Positions 9,782 through 18,456 of a DNA stretch of 64,000 nucleotides are shown here, piece after piece. The DNA comes from Phycisphaerales bacterium (GTDB taxonomy: Bacteria; Planctomycetota; Phycisphaerae; Phycisphaerales; SM1A02), in contig JAJDDB010000035.1 in assembly GCA_029260575.1 (NCBI GenBank), positions 248,001 through 312,000 of the forward strand. Direction: 5' to 3'. The stretch's first letter is position 1. Every line of letters begins with the position of its first letter. A program made the translations under genes and the position numbers. The notes under the pieces are model-generated. The model was not told where the DNA came from and made no database searches. It worked only from the letters and a program-made list of their open reading frames with translations.

Positions 9782-10600
9782 CTAGTGATTTTCCAATCGC
9801 CGCTTCTGCAACCCCGGCATCAGATCAAAATACGGCTGAATGATCTTCGAATCCGACTGCTCAAACGCTTCATACGTTCCATCAAAATAGACGACGCCTT
9901 CGTGCAACATGATCACACGCGGCTGCAGGCGATACAGCAGGTCCTTGTCGTGCGTGATGATCACCGTCGTCTGGCCGGTGGTGTTGGAGTGCGTGCTCTG
10001 CAGGAGTTCGTGTATCTGCCGGGTCAGCGTCGGGTCCAGCCCGGTCGTCGGTTCGTCGTAAAACATCAACATGGGGTCCATCGCAATGGCGCGGGCAACA
10101 GCAACGCGTTTGGCCATCCCGCCGGACAGTTCATCACGATCTTTGTTGATCACCACATCCGGATCGTCAAACCCAACAGCATGAAGCGCTCGCGCAGCGA
10201 TCGGCTGAATCTCGTCATTGGACATACCTTTGATTTCGCGCAGCCACAGCGCGATGTTTTCAAACACCGAACCCGAGAACAGCGCGTTGCGCTGAAACAC
10301 CACTGCCCAATGTCTGCGGATGCGGTCCATCTCCTCCTCATCAAGCGTGGTGATATCCACCAGCGGCGTAGCCGGCGATTCGTGATCTGCGATCCACACC
10401 CGCCCCGCAGTCGGCTGCAGGTGGCCGATCATGTGTTCCAGCAGCACAGTCTTGCCGCACCCGGACCCGCCGACGATGGCCAGCAGCTCTCCGCGGCGCA
10501 TTTCGAGGTTGATGCCGCGCAGCACTCGATTGTCGCCGAATTGCTTGTGGAGATTCTCTACGCGGATTTCGATCCGTTGTTGCTCGACGTCGCTGGACAT
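9782..10600 (-). CDS. ABC transporter ATP-binding protein, MlaF-like
   Basis: 272 residues. The open frame extends to 11476, but only the part from the ATG at 10600 is an ABC protein. Walker A is GGSGCGKTVLLEHM, the Q-loop is VFQRNALFSGSVFENIA, the signature is LSGGMAKRVAVARAI and Walker B is MLMFYDEPTTGLDP. The GMAKRVAVARA form and the FENIALWLRE segment are characteristic of the MlaF/Ttg2A group, which energises phospholipid transport between membranes with MlaE and MlaD. No MlaE permease or MlaD gene lies next to it here, so it is an orphan within this window. Confidence 0.85.
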   Translation of the reverse strand: MSSDVEQQRIEIRVENLHKQFGDNRVLRGINLEMRRGELLAIVGGSGCGKTVLLEHMIGHLQPTAGRVWIADHESPATPLVDITTLDEEEMDRIRRHWAVVFQRNALFSGSVFENIALWLREIKGMSNDEIQPIAARALHAVGFDDPDVVINKDRDELSGGMAKRVAVARAIAMDPMLMFYDEPTTGLDPTLTRQIHELLQSTHSNTTGQTTVIITHDKDLLYRLQPRVIMLHEGVVYFDGTYEAFEQSDSKIIQPYFDLMPGLQKRRLENH

Positions 10601-10669
10601 GGCAATGCATGGTACGGGAGATGCACGTTCCATTCCGCATTGTTCGCAGAGGCGTACACTGTCCGACTC

Positions 10670-12628
10670 ATGGCGATTCTCACTGTCAATCATCTCGAAC
10701 ACAGTTACGGCACTCAGCGCGTTCTGGCCGGCGCGACTTTCGGTTTGCAGGCCGGCGAAAAGATCGGCCTCATCGGGCGCAACGGCAGCGGGAAGACGAC
10801 TTTGTTCAAGTCCATCCGTGGTGATGTCATACCTGATGTGGGCACTGTGCAACTCGCGCGCGGAGCCCGCATCGGCTATCTCAGCCAGGACCCTGCGTTC
10901 GATCCGCAGGACACACTGCGCGATGCAGCAGAAGGCGCGTTTGCTGAATTGCACGATCTGCACCGACTGCTTGACATAGTTTTCGAAAAGATGGCTACCG
11001 CAACTGGCGATGAACTTGAACAGCTCATGCGCCGTCAATCGCTGCTGGAAGATCGTATCAACACCGCAGGCGGATACGCCATCGACCATCGCATCGACGC
11101 CACATTGCACGGCCTCGGTTTTACCGATGATCAGTTCGGGATCAATGTCACCAAGCTCTCCGGCGGGCAGCGCAACCGTCTCGGCCTCGCGCGTCTGCTG
11201 TTGGAAGAACCCGATGTACTTCTGCTTGACGAACCGACGAATCACTTGGACCTGGCGGGCCGCGAATGGCTCGAACAGTTTCTTGCAGATGAATATCCGG
11301 GCGCGGTGATTGTCGTCAGCCACGACCGCTGGCTGCTGGATCGCGTGGTCAGCCGAATCATCGAGATCGAAGCAGGCAGGATTCGAGAATACCCCGGCAA
11401 CTACGAGAAATATGTCAGCCTGCGTGATGAGCGCGACCTCACGCAACAGCGCATGCGAGATAAGCAGCAGACACACATCCGCAGGGAAAAGGAATTCATT
11501 GCCCGATACAAAGCCGGCCAGCGCTCGCGGCAGGCAAAGGGTCGCGAGTCACGCTTGCAGCGATTCATCGGCGACGAACTTGTCTCTGCCCCGCGCACTT
11601 CCGGCGTCATGAAACTTGATCTTCCCAAAGCCCCGCGCAGCGGCGAACTCGTCGTCGTCGCAGAGGGCCTTTCCAAACGCTACGGCGACAACATTCTCTT
11701 CGATGACGTCAACATCAATATTCAGCGCGGTGATCGAATCGGCATCATCGGTCCCAACGGTGTCGGCAAGACCACAATCGTCCGTTGCCTGCTCAATGAT
11801 CTTGCACCGGATTCCGGAACAGTTCGACTCGGTTCGCGGCTTGAAGTCGGGTACTACCGCCAGGGCCATGAACATCTTGATACATCGCTGGAAGTCTGGC
11901 AATATCTGCAATCGGTGATCATCGCGCTTGATGGTTCTGTGCAGGCCTCCGAACAGCAGGCCCGCAATCTTGCTGGTGCGTTCCTGTTTTCTGATGCGGA
12001 ACAGGACAAAGCACTCGGCGATCTGTCCGGCGGCGAGCGCAGCCGTGCGGTACTGGCCGGCCTCGTTGCCAGCGCCAAGAACCTGCTGGTTCTCGATGAG
12101 CCGAGCAACCACCTGGATATTCCTGCAGCAGAACGACTCGAACAAGCCCTGTCACCCGATGGCGGATACGACGGTACTTTGCTTCTGATTAGTCACGACC
12201 GCGCGCTTCTGCAGGCGACGTGTGACAAACTGCTGGTCTTTGACGGGCAAGGCAACGTGAACGCGTTTCACGGAACCTACAGCGATTGGCATGATCATAT
12301 CGCGCGGAGTGCCCAGCAGCCTGATGAACCACCGGCTGACACCACTACGAAAAAGTCGAAGCGTTCATCGAAGACGGCAGGCCTAACATCGGCCGCTGCG
12401 GATCAGGACAACACGCCCAATCCATTCGGTAAGATGAGTACGACACAACTCGAAGAACGCATCGAGAAGATCGAAGAGCGAATTGCAGCCACTGATTCGC
12501 AACTGATTGATCCGGCGGTGCTGCGCGACGGTGACCGGGTGCGACAAGTACAGCGCGATCGCCAGGATCTCATCGATGAACGCCAACCGCTTGAACACGA
12601 ATGGAACCGCCGCGCCGAACAGGCTTGA
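10670..12628 (+). CDS. ABC-F family ATPase (Uup/EttA-like)
   Basis: Soluble twin-ATPase of the ABC-F group, which acts on the ribosome in translation rather than in transport. The 652 residues hold two nucleotide-binding domains: Walker A GRNGSGKTTL with LSGGQRNRLGLARLL and DEPTNHLDLAGREWLE, then GPNGVGKTTI with LSGGERSRAVLAGLV and DEPSNHLDIPA. A C-terminal coiled coil (MSTTQLEERIEKIEERIAAT onward) resembles the DNA- or RNA-binding tail of Uup. The start at 10670 is chosen because MAILTVNHLEHSYG begins the domain; the frame upstream is non-coding. It is divergent from the MlaF-like gene, 69 bases away. Confidence 0.92.
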   Translation: MAILTVNHLEHSYGTQRVLAGATFGLQAGEKIGLIGRNGSGKTTLFKSIRGDVIPDVGTVQLARGARIGYLSQDPAFDPQDTLRDAAEGAFAELHDLHRLLDIVFEKMATATGDELEQLMRRQSLLEDRINTAGGYAIDHRIDATLHGLGFTDDQFGINVTKLSGGQRNRLGLARLLLEEPDVLLLDEPTNHLDLAGREWLEQFLADEYPGAVIVVSHDRWLLDRVVSRIIEIEAGRIREYPGNYEKYVSLRDERDLTQQRMRDKQQTHIRREKEFIARYKAGQRSRQAKGRESRLQRFIGDELVSAPRTSGVMKLDLPKAPRSGELVVVAEGLSKRYGDNILFDDVNINIQRGDRIGIIGPNGVGKTTIVRCLLNDLAPDSGTVRLGSRLEVGYYRQGHEHLDTSLEVWQYLQSVIIALDGSVQASEQQARNLAGAFLFSDAEQDKALGDLSGGERSRAVLAGLVASAKNLLVLDEPSNHLDIPAAERLEQALSPDGGYDGTLLLISHDRALLQATCDKLLVFDGQGNVNAFHGTYSDWHDHIARSAQQPDEPPADTTTKKSKRSSKTAGLTSAAADQDNTPNPFGKMSTTQLEERIEKIEERIAATDSQLIDPAVLRDGDRVRQVQRDRQDLIDERQPLEHEWNRRAEQA

Positions 12629-12710
12629 GAGCCTGCTTGACACAGCGGTGTTCGGAGGGGGGTAATGTACGAAGTGATTTGCGTTGTAAGAGCGAAGCAA
12701 TGCGCTGCGA

Positions 12711-13535
12711 TCAACCGCTTTGCATGACAGTCATGCCACGGCTGTCGCGGATCGACCAAGATGAACTCGCGACTGTCGCTGGCGAGAGATTGGTAAGACG
12801 CACACCCGCGATCGGCCCGGCAATATCGAAGGACTGACGCGAGTTTACAGTGCTGCCACTGGATGCAACGAGTGCGAAGCGCTCAATCGGCATGCTGGTC
12901 GCAAGCACATACGCTTCCTGAGTCTTTTCATTCAGGTACAGCGTGACCGCACCTTCAAACTCAGGGTCCGATGCTGTAAAACGAATAGTGTTGCAGTCCG
13001 GGTGGCCGACGAATTCCTTGAATGATGGACCAAGTTCGTCCTCGAATTCCTGCAGCGTCTTCTCGGAAAATGCGGCTTTGGCCAGTTGGTTATTTAACTG
13101 CACTGCCTGCATGCCAAAATAGCTGACGATTATGAGTGCTACGCCAAGTACCAGAACAGCGGCAACAGCAATCCTCAGGAAAATCGCGTTGCTTCGATTC
13201 GGCCGCCGCGATGACAAAGCCGGGTCGAACTGCCGTTCAACTCGACCGCCGATGCTCGCCAGTGGCGCAAAGTCCGCTTCCTGTGATTCAACAGCTTCGG
13301 CGACTGCGGCAAGTATGCGATCGCGTAATTCCGGTGAAGGTGTTTCATCGGGCAGCAGTGATTCGTCAGCTGCAAGTTCAGCTTGGAATTCGACAATCTG
13401 CTTTTGGACTGTCGCAGTCGCGCGATGAAATGATCGCGTAAACAGCAGCGCCTCGTACTGATCCAACAGGCCAAGGGCATCCAATGCCGCCTGCTCGAGC
13501 AGTTCTTCATGTGTCATGGGGGTGGGGGATTCCAT
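12711..13535 (-). CDS. Anti-sigma factor, RskA-like membrane protein
   Basis: 274 residues (ATG at 13535; 13517 is an alternative). The N-terminal part (HEELLEQAALDALGLLDQYE) is the zinc-less anti-sigma helical region that would hold the sigma factor in the cytoplasm. One membrane helix, IAVAAVLVLGVALIIVSYFG, lies near residue 125. The extracytoplasmic C-terminal domain ends with the beta-rich segment ATVASSSWSI. It follows the ECF sigma gene by 81 bases on the same strand, the standard pairing. It probably releases the sigma factor in response to an envelope signal. Confidence 0.8.
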   Translation of the reverse strand: MESPTPMTHEELLEQAALDALGLLDQYEALLFTRSFHRATATVQKQIVEFQAELAADESLLPDETPSPELRDRILAAVAEAVESQEADFAPLASIGGRVERQFDPALSSRRPNRSNAIFLRIAVAAVLVLGVALIIVSYFGMQAVQLNNQLAKAAFSEKTLQEFEDELGPSFKEFVGHPDCNTIRFTASDPEFEGAVTLYLNEKTQEAYVLATSMPIERFALVASSGSTVNSRQSFDIAGPIAGVRLTNLSPATVASSSWSIRDSRGMTVMQSG

Positions 13536-13616
13536 TGTTGTCCAAAGCTCCAGATACCGTGTTCCTATTTCAAGCTCCCCACGAGCTCGGGGCGTTGCCT
13601 CATCTCTTCGAGGCTG

Positions 13617-14174
13617 TCAGCCTGCCCAGTCCGATCGTGATCGGTCGCGTAGCCGTGCGAGTCCCCGACTGAGCGCTGACTTAATTGTTCCGAGCGGCGC
13701 GTCAAGTTGCTCACTGATTTCCCGCAGTGTGAATCCTTGCAGATACGCTCGCTGAATGACCTCCCGTTGAAGATCCGGCAATTCCTTCAGCCGGCTCATC
13801 AGTCGGGCGTTTCGTTCTCTGTCCTGCGGCTGCTGACCCGGATCTGCATCCGAATCAGGTCCCCGTACATCGTCTGATTCCAATATTCCGGCGGGTGGTC
13901 GAACCGCTGCCCGTCGGAGTCGGTCAATAAGGTGGCGTCGGGCGATCAACATCACCCAAGTCACCAGTTTCGCTCGCCTCGGGTCATATCGGTCGGCGGT
14001 CTGCCATAACCGAACAAAGACCTCCTGAACGGCGTCTTCAGCCTCCGCACGGGTCGGCAGGGTCTGCCGGGCCACTTTGAAGACCAGAGCACCGAACCGG
14101 TCATACAACTCCGCCGTCGCCGATTCATCTCCGGCGGCGACTCGCTGCATGAGAGACCAGTCCTCCTGGCTCAT
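13617..14174 (-). CDS. RNA polymerase sigma factor, ECF subfamily
   Basis: 185 residues. Region 2 spans about residues 20-90, with AEDAVQEVFVRLWQTADRYD and VTWVMLIARRHLIDRLRR. Region 4 spans about 125-180, with LPDLQREVIQRAYLQGFTLR and the helix-turn-helix ISEQLDAPLGTIKSALSRGL. Regions 1.1, 1.2 and 3 are missing, as expected for ECF sigma factors. GAGG is 7 bases before the ATG. The anti-sigma gene follows, so activity is likely controlled by its release. The regulon is unknown; the upstream 236-base gap may carry its own promoter, but I cannot pick one with confidence. Confidence 0.93.
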   Translation of the reverse strand: MSQEDWSLMQRVAAGDESATAELYDRFGALVFKVARQTLPTRAEAEDAVQEVFVRLWQTADRYDPRRAKLVTWVMLIARRHLIDRLRRAAVRPPAGILESDDVRGPDSDADPGQQPQDRERNARLMSRLKELPDLQREVIQRAYLQGFTLREISEQLDAPLGTIKSALSRGLARLRDRSRSDWAG

Positions 14175-14410
14175 CTACTACCTCATTGTCCACGCTCTAT
14201 CCGCTGCCCACAGCCGCGTGGTTCCACTAGAGACCAATTTTTTGACCCCATTGGGCCATGTCTTTGCACCACTTTACCGCCATTGGCATCAAAATAACGG
14301 TATTCATCCCAAAAAGTGACAGACTCTGTGTACACTGTACGTGGAACGAATTGGCCATCGCGGGTTTTCAGAAGGCTGGGATTCTTCCACCAGCCCAGTA
14401 GAACTCGCTA

Positions 14411-15301
14411 ATGGGGCGCCCGTGTAGGCGGGTGAATGGCATTGTGAACGCCCAGCAAACATTGCTGGATGATCGCCAAACTCCCCGGCGATCTCTATGT
14501 GAAAACGTTTCGTCGCTCGCGACGAGACGCACATATGTTCTTCGTTCTTCCACACGACCTCTTCATCGAACAACACGACGCGGCGGCTTCAGTCTTATGG
14601 AGTTGCTCATCGTTATTGCGGCAGCTGTCGTGCTCGCTGGTCTGCTCGTTCCCGCACTTGAAGACCTTCGCGAAAATGCACACCGAGTTGTCTGCTCATC
14701 CAACCAACGCCAGATCGGCTTGGCGATGTTCATGTACGAGCGTGACTACAACTCGCTGCCGTATTCTTCGCAACTGGATAAGGACACCGGCCGGTGGATG
14801 CCGCGCGAACTCAACATCGCGCACATGGGCGGCGAAACTCCAATGTGGGATGGAATCGGTCTGCTCTTCCAGACGGGGTACTGCCGATCGCCGAACTGCT
14901 TCTATTGCCCCAGTCATGTCGGAAACTATCGCGCTGAAGATCACCTTGAAGACTGGTATCACCCCGGCGACAAGGATCTGTATACGAATTTCCATTACAG
15001 CGGTGATGTCGATTGGGAATACGGTACGAAGCGCGATCTTGCAGATTCGCTCATGAGTGGCGAACGCATGATTCTCCTGACAGATGCGCTCAGCTCACGC
15101 TGGGATATGAACCACAGCGAGGGCCTCAATATGCTCTACGCTGATGGATCCGTGCATTGGCGCGAAGGACTCGATGACATTGAGCAATTCATCCCGTTGT
15201 CGGGTGAAACCACCATGACCCAGTCCGAGATTGATCGCTACGAGGATATCTGGACAATCCTCGAAAACGGCGGGGCAATACTGAGCGCTAACGGCCAGTA
15301 A
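14411..15301 (+). CDS. Prepilin-type N-terminal cleavage/methylation protein with H-X9-DG motif
   Basis: 296 residues. The type IV prepilin/pseudopilin signal is RRGGFSLMELLIVIA: cleavage would follow Gly59, Phe60 would be methylated and Glu64 is the conserved +5 Glu. The hydrophobic helix extends to about residue 80. The globular part has four cysteines and an H-X9-DG motif (HSEGLNMLYADG) typical of planctomycete DUF1559-like proteins. The 59-residue leader from the only ATG is long. GTG and TTG codons at 14432, 14444 and 14462 would shorten it only to about 43. It probably feeds a type II secretion or pilus-like machine. Confidence 0.82.
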   Translation: MGRPCRRVNGIVNAQQTLLDDRQTPRRSLCENVSSLATRRTYVLRSSTRPLHRTTRRGGFSLMELLIVIAAAVVLAGLLVPALEDLRENAHRVVCSSNQRQIGLAMFMYERDYNSLPYSSQLDKDTGRWMPRELNIAHMGGETPMWDGIGLLFQTGYCRSPNCFYCPSHVGNYRAEDHLEDWYHPGDKDLYTNFHYSGDVDWEYGTKRDLADSLMSGERMILLTDALSSRWDMNHSEGLNMLYADGSVHWREGLDDIEQFIPLSGETTMTQSEIDRYEDIWTILENGGAILSANGQ

Positions 15302-15408
15302 CCTCTCCGAGCGATACTCCAGAGATCTCAAGAAGCGTGATGACTGAACCGACATCGGCGGTCGGTTGTTCTTTACGGCCGCACCAGCCACTTCTACACT
15401 CGCACACA

Positions 15409-16437
15409 ATGGCACCCACCTCACCGACGCAGCCGATTCTTGTAACCGGAGCAGCAGGATTCATCGGATCGCACCTTTGTCGCGCGCTGCTCCAGCGCGG
15501 CGATCGGGTTGTTGGAATCGACAACTTCGACAGTTTCTACAGCCGAACCATCAAGCAACACAATCTCGATTCGCTTGAGTCCGATTCGTTTACGTTTCTA
15601 AAATGCGATATCTGCGATCATCAGGCAATCAGCGCTGCGTTTGAAAAATACAATCCCAAAACTGTGCATCACCTTGCAGCGCTGGCAGGCGTGCGCCCCA
15701 GCATAGAAAACCCCGCGCGCTATGCTGCGGTCAACCTCGACGGGCTCATCAGCATGCTCGAAGCTGCACGGCATCACGGCTGCAGAACATTTCTCTTTGC
15801 ATCAAGTTCCAGCGTCTATGGCAACAACACCAAAGTTCCATTCGCTGAGGACGATCCGGTCGAAGAACCAATCAGTCCGTATGCTGCGACCAAGCGCGCA
15901 GGCGAGCTGCTGTGCCACACGTACAGCCGACTGTATGACATCTCCATCGGTGCGCTGCGGTTTTTCACAGTCTTCGGCCCCGCGCAGCGGCCGGATCTCG
16001 CAATCTCAAAATTCATGCGCATGATTGCTGCAGGCACACCAGTGCCGATGTTCGGCGATGGTTCTACAAGCCGCGATTACACATATATCGATGACATCAT
16101 CACAGGTGTGCTGGCGGCCCAACGGCATGTCGAAAACGCATCCAGTCAATTCTTCCGCATATGGAATCTCGGCGGATCACATCCTGTCACGCTCACCGAA
16201 ATGATCAATGCTATCTGCGATGTTGTCGGCAACAAACCACGCATCGAGCAATTGCCAATGCAGCCCGGCGATGTGCAGCGCACCTGGGCTGATCTCGCTC
16301 GATCTGAAGCAGAATTGGGCTATTCCCCAGCAACGTCCTTTGAAGACGGCCTCGCGCGCCAGTGGCAATGGTTGCAGCAGAACATGCAACTTTTCGATCG
16401 GCACTCCGGCAACACGACCAACGCGCAACCCGCCTGA
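15409..16437 (+). CDS. NAD-dependent epimerase/dehydratase, UDP-glucuronate 4-epimerase-like
   Basis: Extended short-chain dehydrogenase acting on nucleotide sugars. From the ATG at 15409 the protein has about 342 residues. ILVTGAAGFIGSHLCRALL is the NAD-binding fingerprint, HHLAALAGVRPSIENP follows, the catalytic Ser region is FASSSSVYG and YAATKRAGE provides the YxxxK pair. RFFTVFGPAQRPDLAI and FGDGSTSRDYTYIDDI are typical of UDP-glucuronate 4-epimerases, which supply galacturonate for surface polysaccharide. Substrate identity is inferred from these segments only. The frame upstream to 15337 is unlikely to be translated. Confidence 0.88.
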   Translation: MAPTSPTQPILVTGAAGFIGSHLCRALLQRGDRVVGIDNFDSFYSRTIKQHNLDSLESDSFTFLKCDICDHQAISAAFEKYNPKTVHHLAALAGVRPSIENPARYAAVNLDGLISMLEAARHHGCRTFLFASSSSVYGNNTKVPFAEDDPVEEPISPYAATKRAGELLCHTYSRLYDISIGALRFFTVFGPAQRPDLAISKFMRMIAAGTPVPMFGDGSTSRDYTYIDDIITGVLAAQRHVENASSQFFRIWNLGGSHPVTLTEMINAICDVVGNKPRIEQLPMQPGDVQRTWADLARSEAELGYSPATSFEDGLARQWQWLQQNMQLFDRHSGNTTNAQPA

Positions 16438-16543
16438 CTGACGATTACGCATCGTTCCTGCCGAAGCTGCGTCTGAGTCTTCGAAGACGCGGATTGCCGA
16501 CTACACTTCACCGCACTCAAGCCGCCACTGAAAGGCTGTTTTC

Positions 16544-18046
16544 ATGCACATCCCTTCACATCGTCCCCGGGTAATTCAATTCTTCGGACTTCTGCTCGCC
16601 GGCTTGCTCTGCGCTACTGCCTTCGGCGACGAGCCACAATGGACTCAGCTTTCCGAGCGGTGGTACATCTTCGAAATCGCAGACAGCAAGGCCGGCTGGA
16701 TGCGCGAAACCGTCGAATCCGACAATGATCAATTCCGCACAATAACTGAAACGCGCATGCGCTTCGGCAGAGCTGATGTTGAAGCCGGCGTGCAGATTAC
16801 AACCGAATTCATCGAAACCGCAGATGGCAAAGCAATCTCGATGAGCAGCAATCAGACTATGTCCAGCCAGTCCATCAAGACATCGTTTGTCTTCACTGAA
16901 GACGGCGTGAAGCTCACGACATCGCAGGGCGGCAGATCGACGACAAGCGACCTCCCAGGGCCTGCTGGCGAATGGTTAACGCCCAATGCGCTGCAGCAGT
17001 TCCTCAAGCAGCGACATGAAGCCCGACCGAAACAATTCACGTATCGTGCGATCGATCCAACAAGCGGACTTGAACCAGTATCAGCCACTACATCATTCAC
17101 GCGCGAGGACACATTCCAGCTCGGCGACCGCGCCATTCCCGTCACTGTCTGGACATCACGTACAAGCGTACTGCCTGTCGACGCAATTGAAATGTACTCT
17201 GCAGATGATGTGCTCGTGTATTGGGAAGCGACCACAGGCATGGGCAAGATGGTCATGCGCCTCTCGGACCGCAAAGCTGCTGTGGCCAATGACGGCGGAC
17301 CCCCGCCCGAACTGCTCGTCAGCGCCTTCTCACGATCCGATCGACCACTCGATCAGGCTCGCCATGCCACGCAGGTGCGCTACATTCTCACCGCAACAAA
17401 CGGCGACCTGATCAAACTCCCCACCGCCGGTGCCCAGCGCGCCACAAACACGACCGAAAGCACTGCAACCCTGCTTGTCGATATTGAAGACAACATTGCA
17501 GCGACGGAAGCCGAGCTTGATTCAAACGACTTCCGCGCCGCGTCCGCGCTCATCGATTCTGATGATCCACTCGTGCGCAAACTTGCCCAACGCGCCCTGC
17601 GCGGCGCCGGTGATGATGATGACATGAAACGTGCTGAGAAAATTCGGGCGTTCGTGTTCAAGCACATCAACGACAAGGGTTACGAAACGGCATTCGCAAG
17701 TGCCTCCGAAACCGCACGCACACGCACCGGCGACTGCTCTGAACATGCCGTGTTGCTTGCTGCGATGTTGCGTGCTGCGGAAATTCCCTCGCGTGTAGCA
17801 ACCGGTCTTGTCTACGTCGGCGAAAACAATGGGCAAGGAATCTTCGGGTGGCATATGTGGACCCAGGCGCTACTCGATGGTAGATGGGTTGACTTCGACG
17901 CCACGCTTCCCACCCGTTACACCACCGGCCACATCCTCACCAGCACATCATCATTCAGCGATGCATCCTCAAACAACGAACTCAATTCGCTGATCGCTTT
18001 GATGGGCAATATCGAAATCATGGTGCATGATTTTGATGCGCGATAG
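16544..18046 (+). CDS. Secreted transglutaminase-like (cysteine protease fold) protein
   Basis: 500 residues with a signal peptide (FFGLLLAGLLCATAFGDE, cleavage near residue 29). The middle is beta-rich and unassigned. The C-terminal transglutaminase core carries the expected triad: Cys in RTGDCSEHAVLLAAMLRA near residue 400, His in FGWHMWTQALLDG near 435 and Asp in WVDFDATLP near 449. Such domains in exported bacterial proteins are usually peptidases or amidases rather than cross-linkers. AAAGG is about 9 bases before the ATG. It stands alone, 106 bases after the epimerase gene. Confidence 0.87.
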   Translation: MHIPSHRPRVIQFFGLLLAGLLCATAFGDEPQWTQLSERWYIFEIADSKAGWMRETVESDNDQFRTITETRMRFGRADVEAGVQITTEFIETADGKAISMSSNQTMSSQSIKTSFVFTEDGVKLTTSQGGRSTTSDLPGPAGEWLTPNALQQFLKQRHEARPKQFTYRAIDPTSGLEPVSATTSFTREDTFQLGDRAIPVTVWTSRTSVLPVDAIEMYSADDVLVYWEATTGMGKMVMRLSDRKAAVANDGGPPPELLVSAFSRSDRPLDQARHATQVRYILTATNGDLIKLPTAGAQRATNTTESTATLLVDIEDNIAATEAELDSNDFRAASALIDSDDPLVRKLAQRALRGAGDDDDMKRAEKIRAFVFKHINDKGYETAFASASETARTRTGDCSEHAVLLAAMLRAAEIPSRVATGLVYVGENNGQGIFGWHMWTQALLDGRWVDFDATLPTRYTTGHILTSTSSFSDASSNNELNSLIALMGNIEIMVHDFDAR

Positions 18047-18456
18047 ACGCTTGAGAGCGTGCATGGAATAGTCTCTGCCATGATGCGCACAGCCATCGCA
18101 CGGCGCCCCGGCCGAGTCCGCGTCAGGCTGCAGCCGGGGGCTTCCATGCGATGTCCAGCCGTTCAAAGCCGCCCGCAGCCGAGTGAACTACGGGAAGCCT
18201 GCACACATCTCGCTGCGCCGTGCGACAAATACACCTGAGGATGCCCCCCACGACAACTACAAGTGTTTACGCCGATGTGCTGCGATGTGCTGCTTCTGGA
18301 CGTGACGCTACGGCAACTTGTCAGCGCCCCGGCAGAGCTCGGCAGGTTGCGTTACATTCTCTGGAATCATCCGACGAAAACGACCCCCTGTACCGAGGAC
18401 AGTGACAGCCGTATGTCACGCCATTTCGGGTGACGCGACGTGCTTCGATCTCAAAC
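18047..18456 (+). other. Intergenic stretch without a supported gene
   Basis: About 410 bases between the transglutaminase gene and the NAD(P)HX dehydratase gene. Short frames here have poor coding character. A possible stem pairs GCAAC near 18312 with GTTGC near 18346 just before the next gene, but it is weak. No known riboswitch or small-RNA consensus is recognisable. Confidence 0.4.

Noticed and set aside
9764-10669. 302-codon N-terminal extension of the ABC-F frame
   Set aside because: It lies over the minus-strand MlaF-like gene, whose domains are clear; the ABC-F protein begins naturally at 10670.
10601-11476. N-terminal extension of the MlaF-like frame
   Set aside because: It overlaps the ABC-F gene in antisense and contains no domain; ATG 10600 gives the normal start.
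16469-16490. Hairpin GCGTCT...AGACGC after the epimerase gene as a terminator
   Set aside because: Only six pairs, a large loop and no T run.
18220-18405. 61-codon frame in the gap before nnrD
   Set aside because: Threonine- and arginine-rich with no conserved feature and no ribosome binding site.
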